The notes under the pieces are model-generated. The model saw nothing but the letters and a program-made list of their open reading frames with translations. It did no database searches and was not told where the DNA came from. Positions 1-8,557 of a stretch of 64,000 nt of DNA are shown in pieces; positions within the stretch are counted from its first letter, which is position 1, and the number at the start of each line of letters is the position of its first letter. This DNA comes from Chitinophagales bacterium. Lineage in GTDB: Bacteria; Bacteroidota; Bacteroidia; Chitinophagales; CAIODY01. The stretch is taken from positions 1-64,000 of the forward strand of contig JAPJNH010000164.1 in the NCBI GenBank assembly GCA_026461075.1, given 5' to 3'. The position numbers and the translations under genes were made by a program.

Positions 1-1
1 A

Positions 2-379
2 AGCATGCAGCATCGCCAAGACCTCATTCTAACAGGATCTCTTGGTCATGAACAAATCGCATCATTGGTAGGCGCCGCCAGTGCAACCGCCTATGTATCT
101 TTGTTTGAAGGATTTGGGATTCCTATCATCGAGTCGATGCGTGCCGGCGTTCCAATTTTAACAAGCGATGCCAACTCCATGCGGGAAGTAGCAGGCAATG
201 CAGCGCTTCTAGTTGATCCAAACAAGATCGAATCCATTAGTCATGGACTTACCCGTTTAGCAAAAGAGGAAGAATTAAGATTAAATTTAATAGAAAAAGG
301 ATTGCAAAGACAAGCGCAATTCACCTGGGATAATAGCGCATTACAGTATTGGAACTCCGTTAGCCAATTATTCTCTTAA
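2..379 (+). CDS. Glycosyltransferase family 4-type, C-terminal part (5' truncated by window edge)
   Basis: The reading frame is open back to the first bases of the window, so the listed ATG at base 5 is probably internal and the gene starts outside. The visible 125 residues are the sugar-nucleotide-binding half of a GT-B fold enzyme. The stretch SLFEGFGIPIIESM carries the E-x(7)-E retaining-GT signature, followed by the typical SMREVAGNAALLVDP segment. It should transfer a sugar from an activated donor in the cytoplasm, for a surface glycan or lipid. Substrate cannot be judged from this end. Its last 20 bases overlap the convergent GNAT-like gene. Confidence 0.85.
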   Translation, partial: SMQHRQDLILTGSLGHEQIASLVGAASATAYVSLFEGFGIPIIESMRAGVPILTSDANSMREVAGNAALLVDPNKIESISHGLTRLAKEEELRLNLIEKGLQRQAQFTWDNSALQYWNSVSQLFS

Positions 380-1175
380 CCACGCGAGCTCCCTTTCTAA
401 GCCACTTCCACCATAACGGAGCGGGATTATATACACAATAATATACTTCCTTTGTTGCGCCGAAACCCGCAAAAAAACGATCAATTCCTTCGATACTACT
501 ACCACAAAAATCAAAACGCGCTAATCCTTTTGCACGCGCCGATTGAATAGCAGCATCTAACAACAGACTCATGGCGGCAGAGTCCTTTTGTACTTCATTA
601 CGTGCACCCGCCAGATAATACATGCACCTTTCATCCCATACCACCAAAAGTGCAGCTAAGCTTTCCCCTTCAGTAGTGCAAGCATAGGTCAATTCGCCAA
701 AACCTCCTTCCAAAGCCGCTTTCGTAGCTTTTTCCAAAAGTAATTCACTTAAAACCAGCTCATTTCCTCTGCTCGCATATACCTTTTTCATTAAGGCATA
801 AAGTGAAGCACTCGACGTACTTTTCTTCAATTGAATCGAACGTTCGCCCTTGCGTAACTGTCTTTCTAGTGCACTACTATAAGCCGTATCCTTAGACAAA
901 TCTAAGATACGCGTACTGCGCTCCTTGATTTGAAACGAAGCATAATTCGCTTTATCCAACCTAATTCCAGGAGCGAAATGAATCTCTACAAAAGCACGCT
1001 TCGTTAGCTGCTTCTTCACTTTTTCAAAACTCTTCTCCGTTACATAAGGCGTCAAAGGCGCATTGCAACAACGTTGCAGACCAGCGACCCGCTCCGTCAA
1101 CAAAGCAGCATCGCCTGCCCCTACGGCAGACAACCACTTGTTTTGTTCGAAAAGTAAAGTCGCAGAATCACCCAT
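360..1175 (-). CDS. GNAT/FemAB-like acyltransferase
   Basis: A 271-residue protein with the look of the FemAB-related acetyltransferase family (BioF2-like GNAT domain). The C-terminal half has the usual strand-helix pattern, including LAALLVVWDERCMYYLAGARNE, then a serine/leucine-rich helix and RFDFCGSSIEGIDRFFAGFG, which fits the end of the acyl-CoA or aminoacyl-donor pocket. Members modify amino groups of cell-wall or surface metabolites; the substrate here is unknown. It overlaps the neighbouring glycosyltransferase tail to tail by 20 bp. A TATCTTTA box lies 4 nt upstream of the ATG. dprA follows upstream on the same strand with a 24-nt gap, so the two could be co-transcribed despite that box. 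Confidence 0.6.
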   Translation of the reverse strand: MGDSATLLFEQNKWLSAVGAGDAALLTERVAGLQRCCNAPLTPYVTEKSFEKVKKQLTKRAFVEIHFAPGIRLDKANYASFQIKERSTRILDLSKDTAYSSALERQLRKGERSIQLKKSTSSASLYALMKKVYASRGNELVLSELLLEKATKAALEGGFGELTYACTTEGESLAALLVVWDERCMYYLAGARNEVQKDSAAMSLLLDAAIQSARAKGLARFDFCGSSIEGIDRFFAGFGATKEVYYCVYNPAPLWWKWLRKGARVVKRIIG

Positions 1176-1179
1176 GCTT

Positions 1180-1187
1180 TAAAGATA
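1180..1187 (-). promoter_or_regulatory. -7 box TATCTTTA before the GNAT-like gene
   Basis: Seven of eight bases match the Bacteroidota housekeeping -7 consensus TAnnTTTG. Only 4 nt separate it from the ATG, so the transcript would start at or next to the start codon. It lies in the 24-nt gap after dprA. Confidence 0.4.
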
Positions 1188-1199
1188 AGAAATCCATTG

Positions 1200-2300
1200 T
1201 TAACAGCGTTCCACTTGCTGACCAGGTTTCTGACGAAGCAAGCCCTTAAACTCCAATTGTAATAAGACGCTCGCTAATTTGCTAAAGGGCCACGCACATT
1301 GCAACATCAACTCGTCTAAATGCCAATGACTGCGTTGCGCTAAAAAATCCATCAACACTTTTTCATCCTCCGATAAAGTATGAAACAGAGAACCCTGTGG
1401 CGACTTTCTTTGCATCGGCTGACTCCAACCCATTATCTGCGCAAGATCCTCGCCACTCTCGATTAGATGCGCCACTTGTGTCTTAATCAACTTATGATTG
1501 CCTCTCATCGAAGCTTGTTTGACAGGTCCAGGAAAGGTAAATACATCGCGATTATAATCATTGGCCAGATAGGCGGTGATCATCGCACCACCCGTTTCCT
1601 TCGACTCAACCATTACGGTGGCATCGGCCAATCCAGCCACAATTCTATTACGCGCCGGAAAATTACGTCTGTCTGGGATATACGCATACGGATATTCAGT
1701 AATAACGCCGCCGCTATCTTGCATAGCAATAAAGGTATCGCGATGAGCTGCTGGATAGACATAGGACAAACCACCTGCAACAACCGCCCAGGTAGGCAGT
1801 TCATGCTTCATCGCCATTTTGTGCGCGACGATATCAATCCCCTTGGCTAGTCCGGAGATAATCCCTACTTCATAGTTCGCTAATTGCTCTATTAAATCAC
1901 GGCAGAGCTGCACGCCATAATCGGAGGCGAGGCGCGTACCAACGACGGCAATGACACGTTTATTGGGAGGGGGAAGCGTACCTCGATAAAACAGATGTAA
2001 CGGCGCATCTATACATTGCTCTAATTTTTTGGGGAAATATTCTTCGCCTAATACGACTAATTGCTGTTGTTGTTTGGCTAATAACGCAATCTCCTCTTGC
2101 GCCTTGTTCAAGGCACTTTTACGTTCTTTAAACAATCGTTTGGCACGGATAGTACCCACACCTTCGACAGTTTCCAAATGGCTCAACTTTTGCTCAAAGA
2201 CAGCACATGCTGAACCGAATTGGCGCAAAAGAGAACGGGCCGTAATCGGCCCGATATCTTCAATAAATGATAATGCTAGTATCGCAGTCCGCTCTTCCAT
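1200..2300 (-). CDS. dprA: DNA-processing protein DprA
   Basis: A 366-residue DprA/Smf protein, the cytoplasmic factor that protects incoming single-stranded DNA and loads RecA during natural transformation. An N-terminal helix-hairpin-helix-like segment (about 1-75: SFIEDIGPITARSLLRQFG) precedes the Rossmann-type domain (about 80-290). That domain shows the family blocks VGTRLASDYG, ISGLAKGIDIVAHKMA, ITEYP and FPARNRIVAGLADATVMVES. A winged-helix-like C-terminus (about 305-366) completes the usual architecture. Length is normal for the family. rny lies upstream on the same strand with a 24-nt gap, so rny-dprA is a plausible unit. Confidence 0.95.
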   Translation of the reverse strand: MEERTAILALSFIEDIGPITARSLLRQFGSACAVFEQKLSHLETVEGVGTIRAKRLFKERKSALNKAQEEIALLAKQQQQLVVLGEEYFPKKLEQCIDAPLHLFYRGTLPPPNKRVIAVVGTRLASDYGVQLCRDLIEQLANYEVGIISGLAKGIDIVAHKMAMKHELPTWAVVAGGLSYVYPAAHRDTFIAMQDSGGVITEYPYAYIPDRRNFPARNRIVAGLADATVMVESKETGGAMITAYLANDYNRDVFTFPGPVKQASMRGNHKLIKTQVAHLIESGEDLAQIMGWSQPMQRKSPQGSLFHTLSEDEKVLMDFLAQRSHWHLDELMLQCAWPFSKLASVLLQLEFKGLLRQKPGQQVERC

Positions 2301-2324
2301 ATTTGTTGGAAGAACAGCCGTTGA

Positions 2325-3896
2325 TTAACGAGCGATGCTCACGGCACGCGTCTCCCTAATAACAGTAACGCGAATTTGACCAGGATATTGCATCTCGTTC
2401 ATAATTTTTTGTGATAATTGGAAGCTCATCATCTCTGCTGTCTTATCATCTACTTTCTCCGCTTCTACAATAACACGCAATTCACGACCCGCTTGAATCG
2501 CAAACGCTTTCTCTACGCCTTCCATACCTAAGGCCATGTTCTCCAAATCCTTGATACGTTGAGTATACTGTTGGAAAGTATCACGACGAGCACCAGGACG
2601 AGCGCCGCTGATACTATCGCAAATCTGAATGATTGGAGAGATAACGAACTTCATTTCCATCTCATCGTGGTGTGCGCCAATCGCATTCACTACCGAAGGA
2701 TGTTCACCGTATTGCTCAGCCAATTTAGCACCTAACAAAGCGTGACTCAATTCTTGTTCGATATCCGGCACTTTACCGATATCATGTAATAAACCGGCGC
2801 GTTTAGCCAACTTCGGATTCATTCCTAATTCAGCCGCCATAATCGCACACATATTTGCTACCTCTTTCGAGTGTTGTAATAAATTCTGACCATAAGACGA
2901 ACGATAACGCATACGTCCAACCATACGAATCAATTCAGGGTGCAAACCGTGAATCCCTAATTCGATAGCCGTACGTTCACCAATCTCGATCACTTGATCT
3001 TCTAATTGCTTACGTGTTTTTTCTACCACCTCTTCGATACGAGCTGGGTGGATACGACCGTCTGTTACCAAACGTTGTAAAGACAAACGTGCGATCTCAC
3101 GACGAACAGAGTCGAAGCAAGAAATCAAAATAGTATCTGGGGTATCATCTACGATCAATTCAACTCCGGTAGCTGCTTCCAGTGCGCGGATATTACGACC
3201 TTCACGACCGATGATCTGACCTTTGATATCATCACTTTCCAATTGGAAGGTAGATACTGAGTTCTCAATGGCATGCTCTTGTGCCGTACGTTGAATCGTT
3301 TGGATAATGATTTTCTTCGCCTCTTTATTAGCTGAAAGACGCGCCTCATCCATGATAGTCTTGATATGTGACGAAGCCGCAGTTTTCGCTTCATCCTTCA
3401 AGGATTCTACCAATTTCTCACGAGCGTCTGCAGCACTCATACCTGCCACTTTTTCCAAAGTGCGAACACTCTCTGCATGCGCCGTTTCTAATTGCGCTTT
3501 CTTATCGTTCACCAAAGCCAACTGACGATTCAAATTCTCTTTTATCGTCTCTACCTCCTGCTCTTTGCGATTGTAATTCTCAATCTTTTGGTTGAGCGAC
3601 TGTTCCTTTTGCTTTTGCGTTAATTCACGTTCCTCCACTTTCTTTACACGTGTATTAAACTCCTTCTCCTGCTCGTTTTTGTATTGCTGATACTTTTCCT
3701 TCGCCTCTAAAATCTTCTCTTTCTTGATGTTCTCTGATTCTTTCTTTGCTGCTTCTAGGATGATCTCAGCTTCTTTTTCTGCCTGCTCCTTCTTTATTGA
3801 AGCTGCTTTGCCGAAAATGCTCTTCCCCACGAAAACACCGATACCCGTCCCCGCCACGATGGCGACGATGGCTGCGGTAATCACTTGTATATCCAT
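2325..3896 (-). CDS. rny: Ribonuclease Y
   Basis: A 523-residue membrane-anchored endoribonuclease that starts mRNA decay. One transmembrane helix (about 4-26) is followed by a long charged coiled coil (about 30-200). Next come a KH RNA-binding domain ([19 protein letters not shown]) and an HD metal-dependent phosphohydrolase domain with the hallmark HDIGK. The C-terminus, ending in [15 protein letters not shown], matches the family end. Domain order and length are canonical. A perfect -7 box lies about 80 nt upstream, leaving a 5' leader of roughly 70 nt. That is long for this window and could allow post-transcriptional control. Confidence 0.97.
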   Translation of the reverse strand: MDIQVITAAIVAIVAGTGIGVFVGKSIFGKAASIKKEQAEKEAEIILEAAKKESENIKKEKILEAKEKYQQYKNEQEKEFNTRVKKVEERELTQKQKEQSLNQKIENYNRKEQEVETIKENLNRQLALVNDKKAQLETAHAESVRTLEKVAGMSAADAREKLVESLKDEAKTAASSHIKTIMDEARLSANKEAKKIIIQTIQRTAQEHAIENSVSTFQLESDDIKGQIIGREGRNIRALEAATGVELIVDDTPDTILISCFDSVRREIARLSLQRLVTDGRIHPARIEEVVEKTRKQLEDQVIEIGERTAIELGIHGLHPELIRMVGRMRYRSSYGQNLLQHSKEVANMCAIMAAELGMNPKLAKRAGLLHDIGKVPDIEQELSHALLGAKLAEQYGEHPSVVNAIGAHHDEMEMKFVISPIIQICDSISGARPGARRDTFQQYTQRIKDLENMALGMEGVEKAFAIQAGRELRVIVEAEKVDDKTAEMMSFQLSQKIMNEMQYPGQIRVTVIRETRAVSIAR

Positions 3897-3975
3897 AATA
3901 TTCTATTTGGTTGGTTAATAAATTAGGTGGAGGCTCATTTTGGCTCTTTTTCCAAAGCCGACACACCTATTTTCA

Positions 3976-3983
3976 CAAAAATA
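3976..3983 (-). promoter_or_regulatory. -7 box TATTTTTG of rny
   Basis: On the minus strand this is a perfect TAnnTTTG match, with a TTTTG directly before it. Transcription from here gives a leader of about 70 nt before the rny ATG. The rest of 3984-4080 shows no gene or clear structure. Confidence 0.5.
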
Positions 3984-4108
3984 CAAAATTGAGGCCATAC
4001 TTTGTTGAAGCTTCGTCAATTTGAAATCGAAAATAATTAACATCATGGGGATAATCGTCCGCTTTAAGCCATAAAAAATGACTTATTTTGCAGTTCAATT
4101 TTGAAACT

Positions 4109-5071
4109 ATGGCTAGCATCGACTCAATCCAAAAAATCGACGACCGTGAAACACGTATGGGCTTCGGCGACGGACTCGCTGAACTCGGAGAATCAAATCC
4201 TAATGTAATAGCGCTCACAGCCGACTTGGCAGGGTCGTTACGTATGGACAAATTCATCGCTAAATACCCAGAACGTTTCGTTCAATGCGGTATCGCGGAA
4301 GCAAACATGATTGGCGTTGCAGCAGGCATGACGATTGGCGGAAAGATTCCTTATACAGGGACTTTTGCCAACTTCTCGACAGGCCGTGTCTACGATCAAA
4401 TTCGTCAGTCGGTAGCCTATTCTGAAAAAAATGTAAAAATCTGTGCTTCGCATGCAGGTCTTACCCTAGGGGAAGATGGCGCGACCCACCAGATTCTAGA
4501 AGATATTGGTTTGATGCGTATGTTGCCGGGTATGACTGTTATCGTGCCGGCAGATTATAACCAAACAAAGGCGGCTACGAAAGCAATTGCCGACTATCAA
4601 GGTCCTGTTTACCTCCGTTTCGGTCGTCCGAAAGTGGCTAACTTCACCAACCCCGACAATTTCGTGATTGGGAAAGCAGAAGTTTTAGCTGAAGGTAGCG
4701 ACGTGAGCATTATCGCTTGCGGTCATTTAGTATGGCCTGCTGTAGAGGCTGCCAAGGCCTTAGCAGCTAAAGGAATCACGTGTGAAGTAATAAATATGCA
4801 CACGATTAAACCTTTGGATGAAAATGCAATCATACTAAGTGCAAAGAAAACGGGATGTGTGGTTACAGCGGAAGAACATCAACGTAATGGCGGTCTTGGA
4901 GATGCAGTGGCACAAGTGTTAGCGAGAAACTATCCTTGTCCGGTGGAAATGGTAGCAGTGAACGACTCCTTTGGCGAAAGCGGAACCCCAGCGCAGTTGA
5001 TGACGAAGTACGGTTTAGATGCAGCACATATCGAAAAAGCTGTAGAAGCCGTTCTTGTTCGCAAAAAGTAA
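4109..5071 (+). CDS. Transketolase C-terminal subunit (split type)
   Basis: A 320-residue protein corresponding to the pyrimidine-binding and C-terminal domains of transketolase, as in organisms that encode the enzyme as two polypeptides. Family blocks are ALTADLAGS, RFVQCGIAEANMIGVAAGM, GRVYDQIRQSVAYS, HAGLTLGEDGATHQ and the C-terminal AEEHQRNGGLGDAVAQ. With its partner it would move two-carbon units between sugar phosphates in the pentose phosphate pathway. The track start (TTG at 4088) is unlikely: ATG at 4109 begins MASIDSIQK, and a promoter-like TTATTTTGCAG overlaps the TTG. The N-terminal (thiamine-diphosphate) half normally sits next door but is not in this window; rny is divergent upstream and a sigma factor lies downstream. 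Confidence 0.9.
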   Translation: MASIDSIQKIDDRETRMGFGDGLAELGESNPNVIALTADLAGSLRMDKFIAKYPERFVQCGIAEANMIGVAAGMTIGGKIPYTGTFANFSTGRVYDQIRQSVAYSEKNVKICASHAGLTLGEDGATHQILEDIGLMRMLPGMTVIVPADYNQTKAATKAIADYQGPVYLRFGRPKVANFTNPDNFVIGKAEVLAEGSDVSIIACGHLVWPAVEAAKALAAKGITCEVINMHTIKPLDENAIILSAKKTGCVVTAEEHQRNGGLGDAVAQVLARNYPCPVEMVAVNDSFGESGTPAQLMTKYGLDAAHIEKAVEAVLVRKK

Positions 5072-5107
5072 TCCTAGTCTTCGTTTTCAGCTCCGACAAT
5101 ACACAAT

Positions 5108-5647
5108 ATGACTGACGAAGAGCTGATACAATCCTTCAAAACGCCGCTTAAAGAAAAAGCGTTTCGCGTGTTGGTACAACGCTACCAGCAACGATTGTAT
5201 TATCATGTCCGTCGTATGGTGATTGATCACGATGATGCGAACGATGTCCTGCAAAATGCCTTCATTAAAATCTGGCATAATCTCGAAAACTTCCGTGGCG
5301 ACGCACAACTCTTCACCTGGCTCTATCGTATTGCTACGAACGAGTCCCTGAGCTTTTTAAGTGCCAAACAAAAACGCCTCGCGATATCCATCGACGATCT
5401 ACAATACACCCTCGCCAACCAGCTAAAAAGCGATAAATACTTTGAAGGAGATGCAATCGAATTAAAGCTACAAGCTGCCATTCTATCGCTACCTGAAAAG
5501 CAAAGAATCGTTTTCAACTTGCGCTATTATGATGAAATGCCGTATGAAGAGATGTCGAAAGTCCTCGGCACCTCGGAAGGCGCTTTGAAAGCATCCTATC
5601 ATATCGCCGCAAAAAAAATAGAAGAACAAATTCGAACCGCCGATTAA
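5108..5647 (+). CDS. ECF-type RNA polymerase sigma factor
   Basis: A 179-residue sigma-70 family protein with only regions 2 and 4, the ECF layout. Region 2 is seen in DHDDANDVLQNAFIKIWHNL and the following TWLYRIATNESLSFL. Region 4 is LPEKQRIVFNLRYYDEMPYEEMSKVLGTSEGALKASYHIA, with the helix-turn-helix that reads the -35 element. The next two genes, on the same strand with gaps of 37 and 12 nt, encode a single-pass membrane protein and a Spy-like periplasmic protein. It is therefore probably held inactive by an envelope sensor. No separate promoter was found in the 36-nt upstream gap. Confidence 0.92.
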   Translation: MTDEELIQSFKTPLKEKAFRVLVQRYQQRLYYHVRRMVIDHDDANDVLQNAFIKIWHNLENFRGDAQLFTWLYRIATNESLSFLSAKQKRLAISIDDLQYTLANQLKSDKYFEGDAIELKLQAAILSLPEKQRIVFNLRYYDEMPYEEMSKVLGTSEGALKASYHIAAKKIEEQIRTAD

Positions 5648-5684
5648 ACAATCCAATCAAAATGCTGTCTTAGTACTAGAAAAC

Positions 5685-6506
5685 ATGAAACAACATCCCG
5701 AAATAGTAAATGAGTTGCAGGACATCGCTCCTACGCTAGCCTCCTTACAAGGTCGTGGATGCCCGTTTGTGGTACCTGTAGACGAAATGAAGGATTTTGA
5801 GAAAGTGGATTGGCAAAAACTCGCAGAACAAAAAGAAAACGAAGCAATTTTAGGTAATAAAGTAGGCGCATGGGCCGTACCGGAGAATTATTGGATAACC
5901 TTATCTCAGGATATTTTCAATAATACCACAAAAGAAGTCCCACAAGAATTAGCTATTGCGGAGATTTCGAAGATAGGCGGATTTACAACTCCAGCACACT
6001 TCTTCGACCATTTAAGCGACGAGATATTTAGTAAGATAGAACGTGAAGTAATAACCACCCAAAAAACGCAAGCTTTCCGCATGCCGGAGGCTTATTTTGA
6101 AGGTCTTGAAGCAGAAATTCTAAATAAGATTACTGCCGAAAAAGTGATCGTCCATAGACGTACCCTTCACGTGAATTGGCGTAGCATAGCCGTTGCAGCG
6201 GTATTAGCTGGCGTAATATTTAGTGCTGTCTGGTTTTTAAAGCTTAATAATACAAGCCTAGGCGTAGAAACTGTTGCAACCACTGCCATGAATGAGCAAC
6301 AATTACAAGATTACGTACAAGAACAAGCGAGTGAAGCAGATATTCAAAATATGGTAGAGGCAAACGAACTAGAAACGGCGCAGGAAGAAGAGCTACAGCA
6401 ACTAGTATCGGAGCCGGAAGAAAAAACAAGTGAAAACAAAAAAGCAGTGCTCGAAGAATATATAAGTAATGAAATTGACGAATCGACACTCACTGAATTA
6501 TTGTAA
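5685..6506 (+). CDS. Single-pass membrane protein, probable anti-sigma-type regulator
   Basis: A 273-residue protein with no recognised enzymatic domain. The cytoplasmic part (1-160) contains short related motifs: AWAVPENYWITLSQDIFNN, GFTTPAHFFDHLSDEIFSKI and AFRMPEAYFEGLEAEILNKI (about 62, 99 and 130), plus a more distant one near 26. The pattern is xP-x-x-Y/F-F-x-x-L-x-x-E/D-I. A transmembrane helix follows (about 166-186). The periplasmic tail is strongly acidic and glutamate-rich. Position directly after an ECF sigma gene and this topology suggest an anti-sigma factor whose repeats bind the sigma. That role is inferred; no zinc-binding anti-sigma motif was seen. Confidence 0.55.
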   Translation: MKQHPEIVNELQDIAPTLASLQGRGCPFVVPVDEMKDFEKVDWQKLAEQKENEAILGNKVGAWAVPENYWITLSQDIFNNTTKEVPQELAIAEISKIGGFTTPAHFFDHLSDEIFSKIEREVITTQKTQAFRMPEAYFEGLEAEILNKITAEKVIVHRRTLHVNWRSIAVAAVLAGVIFSAVWFLKLNNTSLGVETVATTAMNEQQLQDYVQEQASEADIQNMVEANELETAQEEELQQLVSEPEEKTSENKKAVLEEYISNEIDESTLTELL

Positions 6507-6518
6507 TTTTACCAACGA

Positions 6519-6959
6519 ATGAAACGCTATCTCACCCTTTTATGGTTTGTCTTGCTCCTCCCCGTGATGAGCTTGCGCGCTGCTGAAGATGGCACGACGC
6601 TGAAAGAGAAGATCGAAGCACGCCGTGTTTCATTCCTTACCCAACGTCTCGACCTCACCCCTGCTGAATCACAAGTATTTTGGCCAGTATATAACCAATA
6701 TAGAAAAGAGCTCGACGCAGTTAGGAAGAATAAGAAGGAAATCGTAGATGCGAATCTTCAAAGCATGTCGGACACAGAAATTGCTGCCTTGCTCGAAGCA
6801 GGATTTGCAGCCGAGGCAAAAGAACTAGAGATCAAACAACGCTACTATAGCGAATTCAGAAAGATTTTAAGCGCTAAAAAAATCGCGAAATTGTATAAAG
6901 CAGAAAAAGACTTTATCAAGATTGTGCTCGACGAGTTCTATAACAATCCTCAGCGCTAA
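6519..6959 (+). CDS. Spy/CpxP/LTXXQ-like periplasmic sensor protein
   Basis: A 146-residue secreted protein. A signal peptide (1-21, ending SLRA^A) precedes an all-helical charged domain. The block FLTQRLDLTPAESQVFWPVYNQY resembles the LTxxQ repeat region of Spy, CpxP, ZraP and CnrX proteins, in which LTP-x-E/Q-x-x-x-F is characteristic. Such proteins act as periplasmic chaperones or as metal/envelope-stress sensors. Lying 12 nt after the membrane regulator and in line with an ECF sigma gene, it likely supplies the input to that system. The ligand is unknown; no His/Cys-rich metal site stands out. Confidence 0.6.
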   Translation: MKRYLTLLWFVLLLPVMSLRAAEDGTTLKEKIEARRVSFLTQRLDLTPAESQVFWPVYNQYRKELDAVRKNKKEIVDANLQSMSDTEIAALLEAGFAAEAKELEIKQRYYSEFRKILSAKKIAKLYKAEKDFIKIVLDEFYNNPQR

Positions 6960-6976
6960 TTTCCGCCCCTTTTTTG

Positions 6977-6984
6977 TACTTTTG
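6977..6984 (+). promoter_or_regulatory. -7 box TACTTTTG of rsmE, 4 nt from ATG
   Basis: Perfect match to TAnnTTTG; the sequence reads TACTTTTGAAGG-ATG. The expected start point falls on or beside the start codon, which suggests a leaderless or nearly leaderless rsmE transcript. Confidence 0.55.
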
Positions 6985-6988
6985 AAGG

Positions 6989-7684
6989 ATGGAATTGTTC
7001 TTCGGACATCAAACCTCCCCTAGTCACATTGCTTTGGAAGAAAGCGATGCGCGTCATTGCGCCGCCGTCTTGCGTCACAAAGCAGGAGATACAATCTGGT
7101 GTTCGGATGGTAAAGGGAATAAGTGGAAGATTGAAATCGACGCCATCAATAAAAACAAAGTAGAAGGTATTATCCTCGAACACCGCGTCTTCGAACGCAT
7201 TCAACCCTTCGTGCATTTAGTTATAGGCATTGCCAAACACCAAGATCGCTGGGAGTGGTTGATTGAAAAACTTACAGAGTTTGGCATCAACCGTATCACA
7301 CCTATTATCACCCGTCATACCGAACGTAAAAACATTAACGAAGATCGTCTTCGTAAGATAATGGTGGCAGCGATGAAACAATCCAATCAGGCTTGGCTAC
7401 CACAACTCGATGCTGTATGCACCTTAGAACAATTTTTGGCTCATCCACATCATGCGCCGATGCTAATTGCGCATAACGAAGAAGCGATCAGCAAAAGCTT
7501 AGTACAGCACGCATGGCCGAGTGATGGAGATACCTGCGCATTGATAGGTCCGGAAGGAGGATTTTCAAATGAGGAGATCGAGCTCGCGCTGGCGAAAGGA
7601 GCGAAAGCATGGTGGTTGGGAGAAACACGACTTCGACTAGAGACGGCAGCGATCGGCGCCGCCGCAATATTACGTAACAGATAA
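6989..7684 (+). CDS. rsmE: 16S rRNA (uracil(1498)-N(3))-methyltransferase
   Basis: A 231-residue SPOUT-fold RNA methyltransferase that places N3-methyl on U1498 of 16S rRNA near the decoding site, using S-adenosylmethionine. An N-terminal PUA-like domain (MELFFGHQT...HHCAAVLRHKAGD region) is followed by the trefoil-knot domain. SAM-binding loops are ALIGPEGGFSNEE and WLGETRLRLETAAIGAAAIL near the C-terminus, both diagnostic. Length is typical. hbd follows 15 nt later and folB overlaps that, so the three may be one transcript. Confidence 0.95.
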   Translation: MELFFGHQTSPSHIALEESDARHCAAVLRHKAGDTIWCSDGKGNKWKIEIDAINKNKVEGIILEHRVFERIQPFVHLVIGIAKHQDRWEWLIEKLTEFGINRITPIITRHTERKNINEDRLRKIMVAAMKQSNQAWLPQLDAVCTLEQFLAHPHHAPMLIAHNEEAISKSLVQHAWPSDGDTCALIGPEGGFSNEEIELALAKGAKAWWLGETRLRLETAAIGAAAILRNR

Positions 7685-7699
7685 AATTATACTTGGCAT

Positions 7700-8557
7700 A
7701 TGAGTCATTCGATACAAAGAATCGCTGTTTGCGGCGCCGGCACCATGGGTGCGGGCATCGCCCAGGTCGCTGCCGCTGCCGGCTTCGACACCTTCCTCTC
7801 CGACATCAACGCAGCAATGCTGGAGAAGGCAAAGGCAGGTATCTATAAAAACTGGACTACCGCCATTGAAAAAGGGAAAATGACAAGTGAAGCGATGCAG
7901 GCCGCACAAGCGAAACTGCAATTCGTAACGACCCTTGAGCAGACGCCGGTGGATATGGTCATTGAAGCCATTATCGAACGCTTAGATATCAAACAAAAAC
8001 TATTCTGCGACATCGCAGTATGGAATAACGAACAGACGATTATTGTCAGCAATACATCATCGCTTTCTATCACGCAGATTGCTGCCGGCGTACCTCACCC
8101 CGAGCGCGTTGCAGGAATGCACTTCTTCAACCCAGCACATCTCATGAAATTAGTAGAGGTGGTGGAAGGAGCTGCGACATCCAATAATACCATGCAGCAA
8201 GTGAAAGTGGTAGCTGAGAAAATGGGAAAAACGGTTGTGCTAACGAAGGACGCTCCCGGCTTTATCGTCAACCGCGTCGCACGTCATTACTATGTCGAGA
8301 ATTTAAAATTAGCAGAAGAAGGTGTTGCCGATCTAAATACCTTGGATAACCTCTGTGAAAATGCAGGATTTAAAATGGGCGCCTTCCGTCTAATGGATCT
8401 AATCGGAAACGATATCAACTTTGCGGTGACGAGCTCATTGTTCAACGCATTCCATCAAGACAGTAAGTTCCGTCCTAGCCGCATCCAAGAGCAAAAAGTA
8501 TTAGCGGGTCATTTAGGCAGAAAAACAGGCAAAGGTTTTTATGACTACAACAAATAA
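7700..8557 (+). CDS. 3-hydroxybutyryl-CoA dehydrogenase (HAD family)
   Basis: A 285-residue 3-hydroxyacyl-CoA dehydrogenase that interconverts 3-hydroxyacyl-CoA and acetoacyl-CoA with NAD(P) in the cytoplasm. The Rossmann motif is CGAGTMGAGIAQVAAAAGF at the N-terminus. The active-site block NTSSLSITQIAAGVPHPERVAGMHFFNP supplies the catalytic serine and histidine, and the C-terminal helical domain contains KDAPGFIVNRV and GRKTGKGFYDY. It is the short monofunctional type, without a hydratase domain. The last 17 bases overlap folB in another frame. Role in butyrate metabolism or in beta-oxidation cannot be separated from sequence. Confidence 0.9.
   Translation: MSHSIQRIAVCGAGTMGAGIAQVAAAAGFDTFLSDINAAMLEKAKAGIYKNWTTAIEKGKMTSEAMQAAQAKLQFVTTLEQTPVDMVIEAIIERLDIKQKLFCDIAVWNNEQTIIVSNTSSLSITQIAAGVPHPERVAGMHFFNPAHLMKLVEVVEGAATSNNTMQQVKVVAEKMGKTVVLTKDAPGFIVNRVARHYYVENLKLAEEGVADLNTLDNLCENAGFKMGAFRLMDLIGNDINFAVTSSLFNAFHQDSKFRPSRIQEQKVLAGHLGRKTGKGFYDYNK

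Noticed and set aside
1467-1850. Plus-strand 127-aa ORF inside dprA
   Set aside because: Antisense to a well-conserved DprA core; no independent features.
3973-4257. Minus-strand 94-aa ORF upstream of the transketolase subunit
   Set aside because: It overlaps the start of a certain gene in antisense and shows no domain-like sequence.
6166-6175. TTCACGTGAA palindrome as a parS site
   Set aside because: Only the 10-base core matches; flanks do not continue the 16-bp parS palindrome and it lies inside a coding region 34 kb from parAB.
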